A stretch of 64,000 nt of DNA from Frischella japonica (GTDB lineage: Bacteria; Pseudomonadota; Gammaproteobacteria; Enterobacterales; Orbaceae): assembly GCF_014489845.1 (NCBI RefSeq), contig NZ_JABURY010000005.1, positions 1 through 64,000 of the forward strand, read 5' to 3'. The position numbers and the translations under genes are program-made. A model generated the notes under the pieces. The model did not search any database. It was not told the DNA's origin and worked only from the letters and a program-made list of their open reading frames with translations. Below, piece by piece: positions 29,125-38,764 of this stretch (position 1 is its first letter; each line of letters begins with the position of its first letter).

Positions 29125-29757
29125 TGATTATTTCGGATCTTAATATCTGAAGTGCTATATCTAACACATATTACCAATATTTAAATCGAGGGCTAGCGAG
29201 CCCTCAATGTACTCTGTTATCCCCCACAAAATAGATGACTACGATATATATTTTAAACAATAGTAATTGTTTCGGTATTGATAGTTGGCGTACTATATTT
29301 AACATTCTAGCAATCCTAAATTAAGGGCTAGCGAGCCGCCGATGTGATCTGTTACCCCCACAAACTAGATGACTGAGTTACATATTTTAAACAATAGTGA
29401 ATGTTTCGAAGGTTAATATCTGATGTGCTATATCTAACACATATTACCAATATTTAAATCGAGGGCTAGCGAGCCCTCAATGTACTCTGTTAACCCCCAC
29501 AAAATAGATGACTACGTTATATATTTTAATCAATAGTAATTGTTTCGGTATTGATAGTTGGCGTACTATATTTAACATTCCAGCAATCCTAAATTAAGGG
29601 CTAGCGAGCCGCCGGTGTACTCTGTTATCCCCATAAACTAGATGACTGAGTTACATATTTTAAACAATAGTGAATGTTTCGGTATTGATAGCTGGCGTAC
29701 CATATTTAACATTCTATCAATCCTAAATCACGGGTTAGCGAGCCGTCGGTACTCCTC
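29125..29757. repeat. Five-unit tandem array of about 136-bp repeats with hairpin cores
   Basis: Five consecutive units carry the core GGGCTAGCGAGCC, with the GGG triplets at 29190, 29325, 29463, 29598 and 29732, giving a 134-138 nt period. Units 1 and 3 (type A) are nearly identical and have a perfect hairpin, GAGGGCTAGCGAGCCCTC. Units 2, 4 and 5 (type B) have AAGGGCTAGCGAGCCGCC-like cores and a different left half. Each unit also repeats TACTCTGTTA, a CCCCCACAAA-type block and ATAGATGACT or its close variant. The order A-B-A-B-B points to duplication of a two-unit block. There is no ORF. It lies between gltP and the ABC-importer operon. Confidence 0.9.
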
Positions 29758-29905
29758 TTGTTAACAAATTTTTTCAATAAGCTTTTATATCAGTTTTATA
29801 CGCGTAATAACGTGGTGATAGTTTAAAAAGGTACTTAAAATAAGCCAAGTGGGAAATTAGCTTTAATACCGTATAACCATGTTACGAGGTATAATAAAAA
29901 GAATC

Positions 29906-29929
29906 AAAACCACCTAATCAGGTGGTTTT
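29906..29929 (-). terminator. Terminator of the ABC-importer operon
   Basis: AAAACCACCT (29906-29915) pairs perfectly with AGGTGGTTTT (29920-29929) around AATC. Read on the minus strand it is a GC stem followed by TTTT, 47 nt downstream of the ATPase stop codon. Confidence 0.82.
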
Positions 29930-29976
29930 TGTGGTTCGAATATCAAATTGCCAGTAATATTAGTGGTAAATAGTAA

Positions 29977-30771
29977 TTAACCTAATAACAGTGTATCATC
30001 AGTCACTTCTTCGCCACGCGTTTTTTCAAACTTTGTAAGTAAGTCAGCAACAGTTAGTTTTTGGCGTTCTTCACCAGATACATCTAATACCACTCTACCT
30101 TGATGTAGCATTACAGTACGTGTACCATAATGTAAAGCTTGTTTCATTGAATGGGTCACCATCATTGTCGTCAATTTATTTTCTTTAACAATTTGATTAG
30201 TTAATTCTAAAACAAACTGAGCTGTTTTTGGATCTAATGCGGCAGTATGTTCATCAAGCAATAAAAGCTTAGACGGTTGTAAGGTTGACATCAATAGGCT
30301 TACTGCTTGTCGTTGCCCTCCTGATAGCAATCCCATCATATCCGATAAACGATTTTCTAACCCAAGATCTAAAACTCTCAATTTTTCTCGGAATATGTCA
30401 GTCATTTTATGATTTAACGCTGGTATTAAACGGCTTCTTTTACCACGATTATAGGCAAGAGCCAAGTTTTCTTGGATGGTTAAATTACCGCACGTACCTA
30501 CCATTGGGTCTTGAAAAACACGTGCGACTAAACCCGCTCTACGCCATGCGGGTAAATGGCTGACATCTTTTTCATTGATAATAACATAACCGGAATCAGC
30601 AATTAAATCACCACTGATAACATTTAATAGCGTACTTTTACCCGCACCATTACTACCAATAACCGTAACAAATTCCCCTTCTTTAATATTGAGGTTTAAA
30701 CCACGTAAAACATGATTTTCTATCGGTGTATTAGCATTAAAAGTAAGTTGCAATTCTTCGACTTTTATCAT
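29977..30771 (-). CDS. ABC transporter ATP-binding protein (COG1101 type)
   Basis: The cytosolic ATPase of an ABC importer. Walker A is GSNGAGKST, the Q-loop QDPMVG, the signature LSGGQRQAV, Walker B KLLLLDEHTAALD and the switch histidine in MMVTHSM. It is 264 residues and resembles the ATPase of the TrpXYZ/COG1101-COG4120-COG2984 importers. Its start ATG overlaps the permease stop by 4 nt (ATGA), so it is translationally coupled. The substrate is not shown by sequence; amino-acid-like ligands such as tryptophan are reported for Gram-positive members. Confidence 0.85.
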   Translation of the reverse strand: MIKVEELQLTFNANTPIENHVLRGLNLNIKEGEFVTVIGSNGAGKSTLLNVISGDLIADSGYVIINEKDVSHLPAWRRAGLVARVFQDPMVGTCGNLTIQENLALAYNRGKRSRLIPALNHKMTDIFREKLRVLDLGLENRLSDMMGLLSGGQRQAVSLLMSTLQPSKLLLLDEHTAALDPKTAQFVLELTNQIVKENKLTTMMVTHSMKQALHYGTRTVMLHQGRVVLDVSGEERQKLTVADLLTKFEKTRGEEVTDDTLLLG

Positions 30772-31718
30772 GCGGATTTACCTCTTTTGCTTTTCCATTT
30801 TTTTAACTGTTTTGGTAATACCAACGCTAAAACCACTAAGATAGCCGTGATCAAATTTAAATCTTCACTGCCAATACCAATATCTTTTAATAATTCATTA
30901 CCTAAGGCTATCGCAATAAATAAGCGATATAAGATCGAACCAAAAATGACGGATAACGTGATTGCCCACATCCGTTTAGCTGAGAAGATGCTTTCACCAA
31001 GGATAATTGATGCAAGACCAATAACAATCGTTCCAACACCGATAGTAATATCAGCGCTTCCTTGTGTCTGGATAAATAATGATCCACCCAATGCAATTAA
31101 GCCATTAGAAATCGCCATACCTAAAATGACCATTCGACCAGTTGCAATACCTTGAGCTTTTGCCATACGTTGATTGGTACCTGTAGCACGTAATGCTAAA
31201 CCTTTTTGAGTATTAAGAAAGGCGTTTAATAAAAACCAAATAGCGATCACGAATATGAAAACTAGCAGTGGTTGTACAATATATTGATTGGTAGCATCCT
31301 CATTAATAAACGGACTAAAAATAGTATTAGTACTAAGCAGGGGTAAATTAGGTGATCCAACCCAAGTGTCCATTTCATCATTAAGGTATTTACCTAGTCC
31401 TAAGATCCGTAAATTAATGGAATAAAGACCAATCATAACAATAATACTGGATAGTAACTGTAAAATATTTAAACGGACATATAACCAACCAGTCATAATT
31501 CCAGCAATACAACCACCAACAGTACCAAAAAATGTTGCAAGCCATGGATTGATGCCTAAGTATAAACATAAACCACAAATTGCCCCCCCTAACGGGAAAC
31601 TAGCATCAGCAGTCAGATCAGGGAAATCTAACAACCGAAATGAAATAAATACCCCAAGACTCACAATGGCGTAAATGAGGCCTATCTCTAACGAACCGAG
31701 AAAAAATTCAAATGACAT
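30768..31718 (-). CDS. ABC transporter permease (COG4120 type)
   Basis: An integral membrane permease with about nine hydrophobic segments, 316 residues, of the branched-chain-like family (BPD_transp_2). Motifs include FRLLDFPDLTADASFPLGG in the first periplasmic/cytoplasmic loop and GLALRATGTNQRMAKAQGI, the coupling loop that contacts the ATPase. It is the middle gene of the operon SBP-SBP-permease-ATPase, 64 nt after the second binding protein. Very likely functional as a homodimer. Confidence 0.87.
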   Translation of the reverse strand: MSFEFFLGSLEIGLIYAIVSLGVFISFRLLDFPDLTADASFPLGGAICGLCLYLGINPWLATFFGTVGGCIAGIMTGWLYVRLNILQLLSSIIVMIGLYSINLRILGLGKYLNDEMDTWVGSPNLPLLSTNTIFSPFINEDATNQYIVQPLLVFIFVIAIWFLLNAFLNTQKGLALRATGTNQRMAKAQGIATGRMVILGMAISNGLIALGGSLFIQTQGSADITIGVGTIVIGLASIILGESIFSAKRMWAITLSVIFGSILYRLFIAIALGNELLKDIGIGSEDLNLITAILVVLALVLPKQLKKWKSKRGKSA

Positions 31719-31782
31719 GAGTTATATATCCTAATGAATTTGCTTATTAATGGATTAATAAGCAATAAAACAAATTAATTAA

Positions 31783-32766
31783 TCAATCAATAATTTTAGC
31801 CGCCATTTGTAATACTTCATCAGAAAGTGTTACACCTTGTTTTTCAGCTGCTTTAGGATTAATGACCAATTGGGTTACCTCACCAACTTGTGGCGCGATA
31901 TCACCAGCTTTTTCACCATTTAAAATACGAATCACCATTTTACCTGCTTGACGACCTAAATCATAATAACTCATTCCTAAAGCAGCAGTAGCGCCACGAG
32001 CTGCAGAATCTGGATCTGATGCAATAAGGGGAATTTTTGCTTCGTTTGCGACTTTAACCAATGATTCATAAGCGGAGATAACATTATTATCGGTTGTCGT
32101 ATAAATTAAATCTACTTTACCTTTTAAACTGCGTGCCGCGGTTGGAATATCTGAAGTGCGTTGAGCTGGCACAGAAATAATTTTGATATCGTGTTGAGCT
32201 AAGCGTTGTTGTAATTGCTTTAGTACAATTGTGGAATTAATTTCGCTTGGAGAATAGACATAACCAATCGACTTTGTTCCGGGTTTAATTTTCAACATCA
32301 TATCAATTTGGGTATCGAGTGATAATGCATCGGATACACCTGTGATATTGGTTTTCGAAGGTTGCCAGCTCGGTGTTAATTTTGCAGCTACAGGATCTGT
32401 TACGGCGGTAAAAATAATCGGAATCGTTTTGGTTGTTGCTGCTAAGGCTTGGGCACTAGGTGTCGCAATGGCAACAATCACATCAGGTTTACTAGCAGCA
32501 TATTGTTTAGCAATTTGCGCAGCATTGGCACTACTTCCTTGTGCGCTTTGATATTGTAGTTTTAAATTTTCACCATTAATATAAGAATTCGCTTTTAATT
32601 CATCTTCAACGCCTTTTCTCACATTATCTAATGCTGGATGTTCAACAATTGCAGTAATGGCAACATATTTAACATCTTTATCAGCAGCCCAACTATTAAA
32701 CGGTGATATGACTAAACAAAAAGCCATACTTATTATTGAAAGCAATTTAATTTTTAAATGGCTCAT
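31783..32766 (-). CDS. ABC transporter substrate-binding protein 1 (COG2984 type)
   Basis: A periplasmic binding protein (ABC_sub_bind family), 327 residues, with a signal peptide ending around SWA-AD (about residue 28). The mature part begins with KYVAITAIVEHPALDN and has the repeated-lobe fold with YQSAQGSSANAAQIAKQ, ATPSAQALAA, PTAARSLKGKVDLIYTTTDN and ALGMSYYDLGRQAG. It is strongly similar to the neighbouring gene upstream, so a tandem duplication gave two binding proteins for one permease/ATPase pair. Confidence 0.88.
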   Translation of the reverse strand: MSHLKIKLLSIISMAFCLVISPFNSWAADKDVKYVAITAIVEHPALDNVRKGVEDELKANSYINGENLKLQYQSAQGSSANAAQIAKQYAASKPDVIVAIATPSAQALAATTKTIPIIFTAVTDPVAAKLTPSWQPSKTNITGVSDALSLDTQIDMMLKIKPGTKSIGYVYSPSEINSTIVLKQLQQRLAQHDIKIISVPAQRTSDIPTAARSLKGKVDLIYTTTDNNVISAYESLVKVANEAKIPLIASDPDSAARGATAALGMSYYDLGRQAGKMVIRILNGEKAGDIAPQVGEVTQLVINPKAAEKQGVTLSDEVLQMAAKIID

Positions 32767-32986
32767 TTTATTTTCCTGTAAAGTTATAAATACAACAGTA
32801 ATTTAATAATGACTACTATAGTATAAATTTAGCTGTTTATCTAGCATTGAAACAAAAACATGTTGTAACATTTTATTTACACTATTATCAATACTAGTGA
32901 TTTTATCAACTTTAATTGGTTTGATTATCTATTAGGCTTACTTGGTTGATTGCAAGTTGTAATAATCGTTTAGGATATAAAGTATT

Positions 32987-33012
32987 CAGCGTAAGTTAGT
33001 TTACTTACACTG
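32987..33012 (-). terminator. Hairpin between the two binding-protein genes
   Basis: CAGCGTAAGT (32987-32996) and ACTTACACTG (33003-33012) form a 10-bp stem with one mismatch and a 6-nt loop, 35 nt downstream of the first binding-protein gene. It may attenuate transcription into the rest of the operon, or the second gene may have its own promoter in the 280-nt gap. Confidence 0.45.
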
Positions 33013-33047
33013 ATTTTAGATTAGGGTAACAAAAGAATGGGTGAAAA

Positions 33048-34019
33048 TTAATTTTCAACAACCACTTTATAAGCTGATTGAATTACCTCTGGAGCAATTT
33101 TAATACCTAAACGTTTAGCCGCCACAAGATTAACAATTAAACGCAACTCCTTGCCAATTTCAGGCGTGATATTACCGACTTTTTCGCCTTGTAGAATTCG
33201 CGCAACTAATTTGCCAGATTGTCGACCTACGTCATAATAGCTCATACCAAACGCAGCGGTAGCTCCGCGCTCAATTGCATCGGGAAACGATGCTAAGAGT
33301 GGGATTTTGGCTTCATTTGCGACTTTCACTAAGGATTCGTATGCTGAAACAACATTATTATCGGTCGTGGTATAGATTAGATCCACTTTGCCAGCTAGAC
33401 TTTTGGCTGCAGTTGGAATGTCTGCCGTTCTTTGAGCAGGAACGGCGATAAATTTAATTCCTTGTGCTGGTAATAATTCTTTTAACTGTTTCAAAATGAT
33501 AGTTGAGTTAATTTCCCCAGGGCTATAGACATAGCCAACCGATTTTAAATTGGGAACAATTTTTTTCATAAAGGCAATTTGAGGTTCGACTGCTTGATAA
33601 TCTGATACACCAGTAATATTGCTGCCAGTAGGTTGCCAGTTTTTTATTAATTTTGCAGCAATAGGATCGGTAATGCCAGCAAAAACCAACGGGATTGTTT
33701 TTGTTGATGCGGCAACGGCCTGTGCACTTGGTGTAGCGATAGCAACAATCACATCGGGTTTACTGGCAACAAATTGTTTAGCGATTTGCGCAGCATTGGC
33801 ACTACTTCCTTGTGCACTTTGGTACTGAACGATTAAATCTTTACCTAAATGATAGCCTTGTGCACTAAGCTCGTCCTTAACTCCATCTCTAATTTGGTCT
33901 AAAGAAGGGTGCTCGACAATTGCGGTTATTGCAATATGTTTAACATCGTTTGCATATACACATAATGAACTGGTTAATATTATACCTAAAAATAATTTTT
34001 TAAAAAAAAGGTTGATCAT
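33048..34019 (-). CDS. ABC transporter substrate-binding protein 2 (COG2984 type)
   Basis: Paralogue of the preceding binding protein, sharing long identical runs such as YQSAQGSSANAAQIAKQ and ESLVKVANEAKIPL. ATG at 34019 gives a normal 20-residue signal peptide (MINLFFKKLFLGIILTSSLC and following residues) with an AGAG ribosome site. The frame extends eleven codons further to 34052, but that would spoil the signal. The two copies differ most in the region after YIEGxA-type hinge residues and at the C-terminus, so ligand specificities may differ. Substrate unknown. Confidence 0.87.
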   Translation of the reverse strand: MINLFFKKLFLGIILTSSLCVYANDVKHIAITAIVEHPSLDQIRDGVKDELSAQGYHLGKDLIVQYQSAQGSSANAAQIAKQFVASKPDVIVAIATPSAQAVAASTKTIPLVFAGITDPIAAKLIKNWQPTGSNITGVSDYQAVEPQIAFMKKIVPNLKSVGYVYSPGEINSTIILKQLKELLPAQGIKFIAVPAQRTADIPTAAKSLAGKVDLIYTTTDNNVVSAYESLVKVANEAKIPLLASFPDAIERGATAAFGMSYYDVGRQSGKLVARILQGEKVGNITPEIGKELRLIVNLVAAKRLGIKIAPEVIQSAYKVVVEN

Positions 34020-34087
34020 AAATATCTCTATACTAGTACAATAATGATACATTGTAACGAGATTACAATTAAATGTTAAGTGTTTTA

Positions 34088-36004
34088 TCAGTTCAAATAT
34101 TTTTGTTTATATTCCTCAACTAGTTTATTCGCTTCGGCAATTTGTTCAGTAGATAATTTTATTCTGATTAATTTTAATAGTTGAGTCGCATCCTTTTCAC
34201 CATTTAATTCTGATAATGTTGCCCAAGCGTAAGCTTTTACCATTGATGAAGAATTATATTTATCATTCGAATGATATAACAGGCTAGCTAAATTATATTG
34301 AGCTAAAGCATTATTTTTTTCAGCTGCAAATTTAAACCATTTTAAAGCGCTAGCATATTTTTTTTTGTCTTGATAAATGGTAGCTAGTTTATTTGCCGCA
34401 AAACTATTCCCTTGATAAGCTTTACTAGTATACCACTCAATTGCTTTATGGGGTTGGTTGAAATCATTTTCATAAATATTACCAATGGCATTAAGCGCAT
34501 CATCATCACCATTCTCAGCTGATTTTTCATACCATTTTAAAGCGAGAGCTAGATTTTTTTCTATCCCTCTACCTTGATAATAAGCATTAGCTAAATTATA
34601 TTGAGCAATTGTTTCACCTTGTTCGGCTGCTTTTTGATACCAATAAAATGCTAAACGTAAATCTCGTTTAACACCGTAACCATTATCATATAAATTAGCT
34701 AAATTATTTTGTGCATATTCATTTCCTTGGTGGGCGGCTTTATCATAATAAATGTAGGCTTTATAATAATCAGGCTTGATTGCCCCATAACCGTACTGGT
34801 AAAAATAACCCATTCTAAATTGCGCGTTGGCATAATTTTGTTCGGCTGCTAGTTGATACCATTGTATGGCCTTATTAGAATCCTTTTCCACACCTGTACC
34901 ATATTCATATAATATTGCTAAGTTATTTTGCGCAATCGGTTGATCTTCCATGGCCGCATTACGGTACCAATAAAAGGCTTTGGAATAATCTTGTTCAGTG
35001 CCTTTACCTACATCGTACATGTAACCGACATTAACCATTGCCGTGATATTGCCCGCATTAGCAGCTTTTTCATACCAATAAAAGGATTTTTTTTCATCAA
35101 TTTCAGTTCCGTAGCCATAGTTATACATTCTTGCCAAATTTAATTGACTGAGTGTGTTATTCAGTTCTGCTCCTTTTGTGTACCAAGCAAATGCTTTTGC
35201 ATAATCTTGTGTTACTGCTGTACCCTCTTCATAGAGTTCGGCTAATAAATTCATCGCCCGTGTGTATTTTAGTGCCGCAGATTTTTCATACCATTGCATC
35301 GCTTTTTGAATATCCAACTCACAACCACGACCATATTGATACATCAAACCTAAATTGGCTTGGGCTATACTATTACCCAGTTCGGCAGCTTTTTGATACC
35401 AAAATAACGATTTTTGATAATCTTTAGTAACATATTTACCTATCTCATAGAAATACCCCAAGCTATTCATGGCATCGCTATTATTTAATTCGGCGGCTTT
35501 TTCATACCAATAAATGGCTTGTGATGCATCGATATCTTGATAACTATTCCCTTCCGCATAAATGACGGCCAATTTAAACTGCGCGTAACTATTATTTTGA
35601 TTGGCGGCAGCTAAATAATAGGGTAAAAAATCATATTGGTGATTGTTCTGCTCCACTTGTTGTAAAGTATCTTTTAAAGGATAGGCTTTTTGAAACCAAT
35701 ACCAAGCTTGGTCAAGATTTATCTGTGTTCCAATACCATTTTCATAAAAATAGGCCAGATTAAAGGCAGCAGGTTGATAACCTTGAATGGCGGCTTTTTG
35801 ATACCAATAAAAAGCTAATTCTTTCTCATGAGCAGTTGCTACGTAATTATCATTTCTCAGAGCTAGCTCAAACATCTCCTTTGGGTCAGTAATATTCTGT
35901 TGCTCAATCGGGATATCGATGATCTGATCTTTTTCAATATTCGCAAAAGCCAAAGTTGGGAGTAAGTTAATAATTATTAAAGTTTTAATCAATAAATTAG
36001 GCAT
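34088..36004 (-). CDS. Secreted Sel1-repeat (SLR) protein
   Basis: A 638-residue protein made of about fifteen Sel1-like repeats of roughly 36 residues (pattern A-W-Y-K-A-A----N--A---L---Y--G, for example WYQKAAELGNSIAQANLG). An N-terminal signal peptide (MPNLLIKTLIIINLLPTLAF) suggests a periplasmic or exported alpha-solenoid scaffold. The start is ATG at 36004; a GTG three codons upstream is less likely. It sits between fdhE (19-nt gap) and the ABC importer genes, on the same strand. Sel1 proteins mediate protein-protein contacts in signalling, envelope assembly or host interaction; no partner is evident here. Confidence 0.85.
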   Translation of the reverse strand: MPNLLIKTLIIINLLPTLAFANIEKDQIIDIPIEQQNITDPKEMFELALRNDNYVATAHEKELAFYWYQKAAIQGYQPAAFNLAYFYENGIGTQINLDQAWYWFQKAYPLKDTLQQVEQNNHQYDFLPYYLAAANQNNSYAQFKLAVIYAEGNSYQDIDASQAIYWYEKAAELNNSDAMNSLGYFYEIGKYVTKDYQKSLFWYQKAAELGNSIAQANLGLMYQYGRGCELDIQKAMQWYEKSAALKYTRAMNLLAELYEEGTAVTQDYAKAFAWYTKGAELNNTLSQLNLARMYNYGYGTEIDEKKSFYWYEKAANAGNITAMVNVGYMYDVGKGTEQDYSKAFYWYRNAAMEDQPIAQNNLAILYEYGTGVEKDSNKAIQWYQLAAEQNYANAQFRMGYFYQYGYGAIKPDYYKAYIYYDKAAHQGNEYAQNNLANLYDNGYGVKRDLRLAFYWYQKAAEQGETIAQYNLANAYYQGRGIEKNLALALKWYEKSAENGDDDALNAIGNIYENDFNQPHKAIEWYTSKAYQGNSFAANKLATIYQDKKKYASALKWFKFAAEKNNALAQYNLASLLYHSNDKYNSSSMVKAYAWATLSELNGEKDATQLLKLIRIKLSTEQIAEANKLVEEYKQKYLN

Positions 36005-36023
36005 AGCATCCACATCTGATTAA

Positions 36024-36953
36024 TTATTGTTCTGCTGAAAATAATAAAGTATTTATGCCACTTTTGGCAAACCCTAATTGTTCAGTTTCTAAATCTAATA
36101 TTAAAGAATTAACATCATCGACCACGATATCTAAATCTGGATCATGCTCTTGATTAAAGAGTTTTAGGTAACTATGACACTTTTCACAGCATTCAGTTTT
36201 AATAGCAGTAAGAACCTGATCAAGAGAATAATAACTAATATTTTCTAAATTATCACAACATGTGCATTTCGCACGTGGAACATACCATTCACTTTCACAT
36301 AGGCTACAATGTAAATAGCGTAATCCCGCATGTTGACCAATATGAATAATACTGGCAGTTGGACTACTTTGACAAACAGGACATTGCCAGCATTGTTCAG
36401 CAGTATTTGCGGTTGCTTTGCCTGAAAGTTGACTTGCAAGTTGGGTATAATATACGGATAGGGCAGACCAAATAAATAATGATTCGTTACTATCGACTTG
36501 CAAAAAATGCCCAGACATCAGTTGTTGTGCCTTAGCTAATAAAACTGTTTTAGTATAACCAGTGAGTTGCTGACGAACATTATCAATTTCAGATGTGACT
36601 GATTTGGTAGCACTTAATATATAGTACAAATAGTCGATCCATTTAGTATCCAACGGTAAATTTTGTAACGATAAAGGGGAACAATCCAATTTAGCTGCTT
36701 GTTGCACCAGTTGATTAAGATCATATTCTACTGCATCTTGTAGGATAATTTGTGCCTGAGCATAGACAATTTTATGGCAAAATTGAAGATAATCACTTAA
36801 TGGGCTATCGGCAATCAGTTGTTCGATACGAGCAATGCGGTGCGAGTATAGTTGTCCAGTTTTTGGGTAATAGACTAACGGAATGTTAGGCATAATACTG
36901 GTTTTATGATTGGGTTGTGTTAACTGTTCTTGTGGAACAATTTTAATGCTCAT
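36024..36953 (-). CDS. fdhE: Formate dehydrogenase accessory protein FdhE
   Basis: A cytosolic maturation factor for membrane-bound formate dehydrogenases. 309 residues, the same as E. coli FdhE. It has the N-terminal MSIKIVPQEQL, and the C-terminal rubredoxin-like region with four CxxC motifs: CPVC, CSLC, CTCC and CEKC. The ATG at 36953 starts the frame. It follows fdoGHI by 150 nt, as in E. coli fdoGHI-fdhE. Confidence 0.95.
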   Translation of the reverse strand: MSIKIVPQEQLTQPNHKTSIMPNIPLVYYPKTGQLYSHRIARIEQLIADSPLSDYLQFCHKIVYAQAQIILQDAVEYDLNQLVQQAAKLDCSPLSLQNLPLDTKWIDYLYYILSATKSVTSEIDNVRQQLTGYTKTVLLAKAQQLMSGHFLQVDSNESLFIWSALSVYYTQLASQLSGKATANTAEQCWQCPVCQSSPTASIIHIGQHAGLRYLHCSLCESEWYVPRAKCTCCDNLENISYYSLDQVLTAIKTECCEKCHSYLKLFNQEHDPDLDIVVDDVNSLILDLETEQLGFAKSGINTLLFSAEQ

Positions 36954-37103
36954 AATAAACCTATTTTATTAAATAATACATGGATGAAACAACATTCGGG
37001 AATAAGTATTATTTTTATCTTTCTTTTTGGGAAGATTTTCAATGTCCTATTACCTTATATTTTTATTGTTGTTAATCTAACTTCAGCATCATAATACTGG
37101 CTT

Positions 37104-37787
37104 TTATTGACTATTTTGTTGCACATTGGATTGTGCTTGTTTGGTTTTTTGTTCTTCAAGATATATTTTATTCATTTCATCATGATACCATTTAGAATGG
37201 TTCTTTCTGGCCCATGCTCGTGAGACATAGCCAGATATCATACCTTTAACCGAGCCTTTAACCCAGAAAGCCATATAGGCATGACCTATGATCAGTAAAA
37301 TTAAACCAATTGCTGCTAATGAATGAAAAAAGATGGCCAGTCTCAGTATATCGATTGGAAAGTATTGAGCAAAATAACGACGCCACATGATGATTCCCGT
37401 AATCATTAATACGGTGATCAGGCTCATAATACACCAAAATAAAATTTTTTGACCAGCGTTATATTTACCGATTGGAATATCTTCAGGCTCTTTTCCTGCA
37501 ATAATACGATTAATATGTTTTAACCAACGAACATCATCGCGGTTAGGAATATTGTGGTGTGCTAATCTGATTAACATAAACATTAGTAAGATAAAAACTA
37601 TGCCACCTAAAAAAGGATGTAATTCTCTGACTAATTGTGGCGTACCTAAAACTAAGCCAAATGCTTTGATCGAAGGAAAGAATAGCGATAAGCCCGATAA
37701 CGCGGTTAGGATAAACAGAATGACGATGAAAACATGACAAAACCTTACTAATAAAGGCGTTCTTAATAGCATATCCTGCTTATTCAT
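37104..37787 (-). CDS. fdoI: Formate dehydrogenase cytochrome b556 subunit
   Basis: Gamma subunit of formate dehydrogenase-O/N: a four-helix membrane cytochrome b that takes electrons to menaquinone or ubiquinone. 227 residues (E. coli FdoI 211). Haem-ligand histidines are in [11 protein letters not shown] (helix 1), ELHPFLGG (helix 2) and the helix 4 region [20 protein letters not shown]. The C-terminus ends in [13 protein letters not shown]. The start ATG overlaps the fdoH stop by 8 nt. Confidence 0.93.
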   Translation of the reverse strand: MNKQDMLLRTPLLVRFCHVFIVILFILTALSGLSLFFPSIKAFGLVLGTPQLVRELHPFLGGIVFILLMFMLIRLAHHNIPNRDDVRWLKHINRIIAGKEPEDIPIGKYNAGQKILFWCIMSLITVLMITGIIMWRRYFAQYFPIDILRLAIFFHSLAAIGLILLIIGHAYMAFWVKGSVKGMISGYVSRAWARKNHSKWYHDEMNKIYLEEQKTKQAQSNVQQNSQ

Positions 37788-38745
37788 GGCGATTTTCCTC
37801 GATTATTGTTGATGTTGTTTTAGCATTTTTAGCATGAAAGGCTTTACGAGCTTGATGTTCGAACTCTTTTTCGCGTTCAACATCGTCTTCTTCAACTTCA
37901 ATCGGACCTACAGCCATATAATGGAAAACTAATCCAGCAAAAGTGGCAACAAAAGCCGCTGCAGAAATCGGTTTCCAGGCACCTTTCCAAAATTTGACGA
38001 TTTCACTAATGTGAGGGTTATTTGGTAATCCATGATATAAGCTGGGTTGATTAGCGTGATGTAATACATACATCACATGTGTTCCTCCAACTTGTTGTGG
38101 ATTATATAAACCAGCATTTTGAAAACCACGATTCTTAAGATCAACAATTCGCTCATCGGCATAGGTGATCATATCCTCTTTAGTGCCAAAATGGATCGCA
38201 CCAGTCGGACAAGTTTTAACACAAGCAGGCTCTTGTCCTACGGCAATTCGATCGACACATAGTGTACATTTATAAGCACGATTATCTTCTTTGCTAATTC
38301 GGGGGATATTAAATGGACAGCCAGCGACACAATATCCACAACCGATACAGTGTTCAGATTGAAAATCGACAATTCCATTGGCATATTGAATAATGGCGCC
38401 TTCAGCGGGACATGATTTTAAGCAGCCAGGATCGCTACAATGCATACAACCATCTTTACGGATCAACCATTGAAAATGGCCATCGACTTCTACTTCAGAA
38501 TAGCGCATTACCGTCCAAGCTTTGGGAGCTAAATCCCTTGGGTTATCATAGACACCAACGGTATCACTAATTTCAGCTCGCAGATCATTCCATTCACTAC
38601 ACGCTACTTGGCAGGCTTTACAACCAATACAGGTTGTAACATCGATAAGCTTAGCCACTTCTTGCTGAAATTCACGCGCTTTTGGCGCAGGAGTAAGACG
38701 ATTTGTTGCTGAGCGTTTGATAATGTCTTGAGTTTGTAATGACAT
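37780..38745 (-). CDS. fdoH: Formate dehydrogenase iron-sulfur subunit
   Basis: Beta subunit with four 4Fe-4S clusters carrying electrons from the catalytic subunit to the cytochrome. Cysteine motifs are [40 protein letters not shown] and CTLCVDR with the CVKTCP partner. One C-terminal membrane helix (about 255-275) anchors it. Start ATG at 38745 with GGAG nine bases upstream, matching E. coli; the TTG five codons earlier lies on that ribosome site. 321 residues. Confidence 0.95.
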   Translation of the reverse strand: MSLQTQDIIKRSATNRLTPAPKAREFQQEVAKLIDVTTCIGCKACQVACSEWNDLRAEISDTVGVYDNPRDLAPKAWTVMRYSEVEVDGHFQWLIRKDGCMHCSDPGCLKSCPAEGAIIQYANGIVDFQSEHCIGCGYCVAGCPFNIPRISKEDNRAYKCTLCVDRIAVGQEPACVKTCPTGAIHFGTKEDMITYADERIVDLKNRGFQNAGLYNPQQVGGTHVMYVLHHANQPSLYHGLPNNPHISEIVKFWKGAWKPISAAAFVATFAGLVFHYMAVGPIEVEEDDVEREKEFEHQARKAFHAKNAKTTSTIIEENRHE

Positions 38746-38764
38746 AATTATGATCTCCAATCCA

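Noticed and set aside
29125-29757. CRISPR array
   Set aside because: Units are about 136 bp and repeated throughout, with no short repeats separated by unique spacers and no cas genes nearby.
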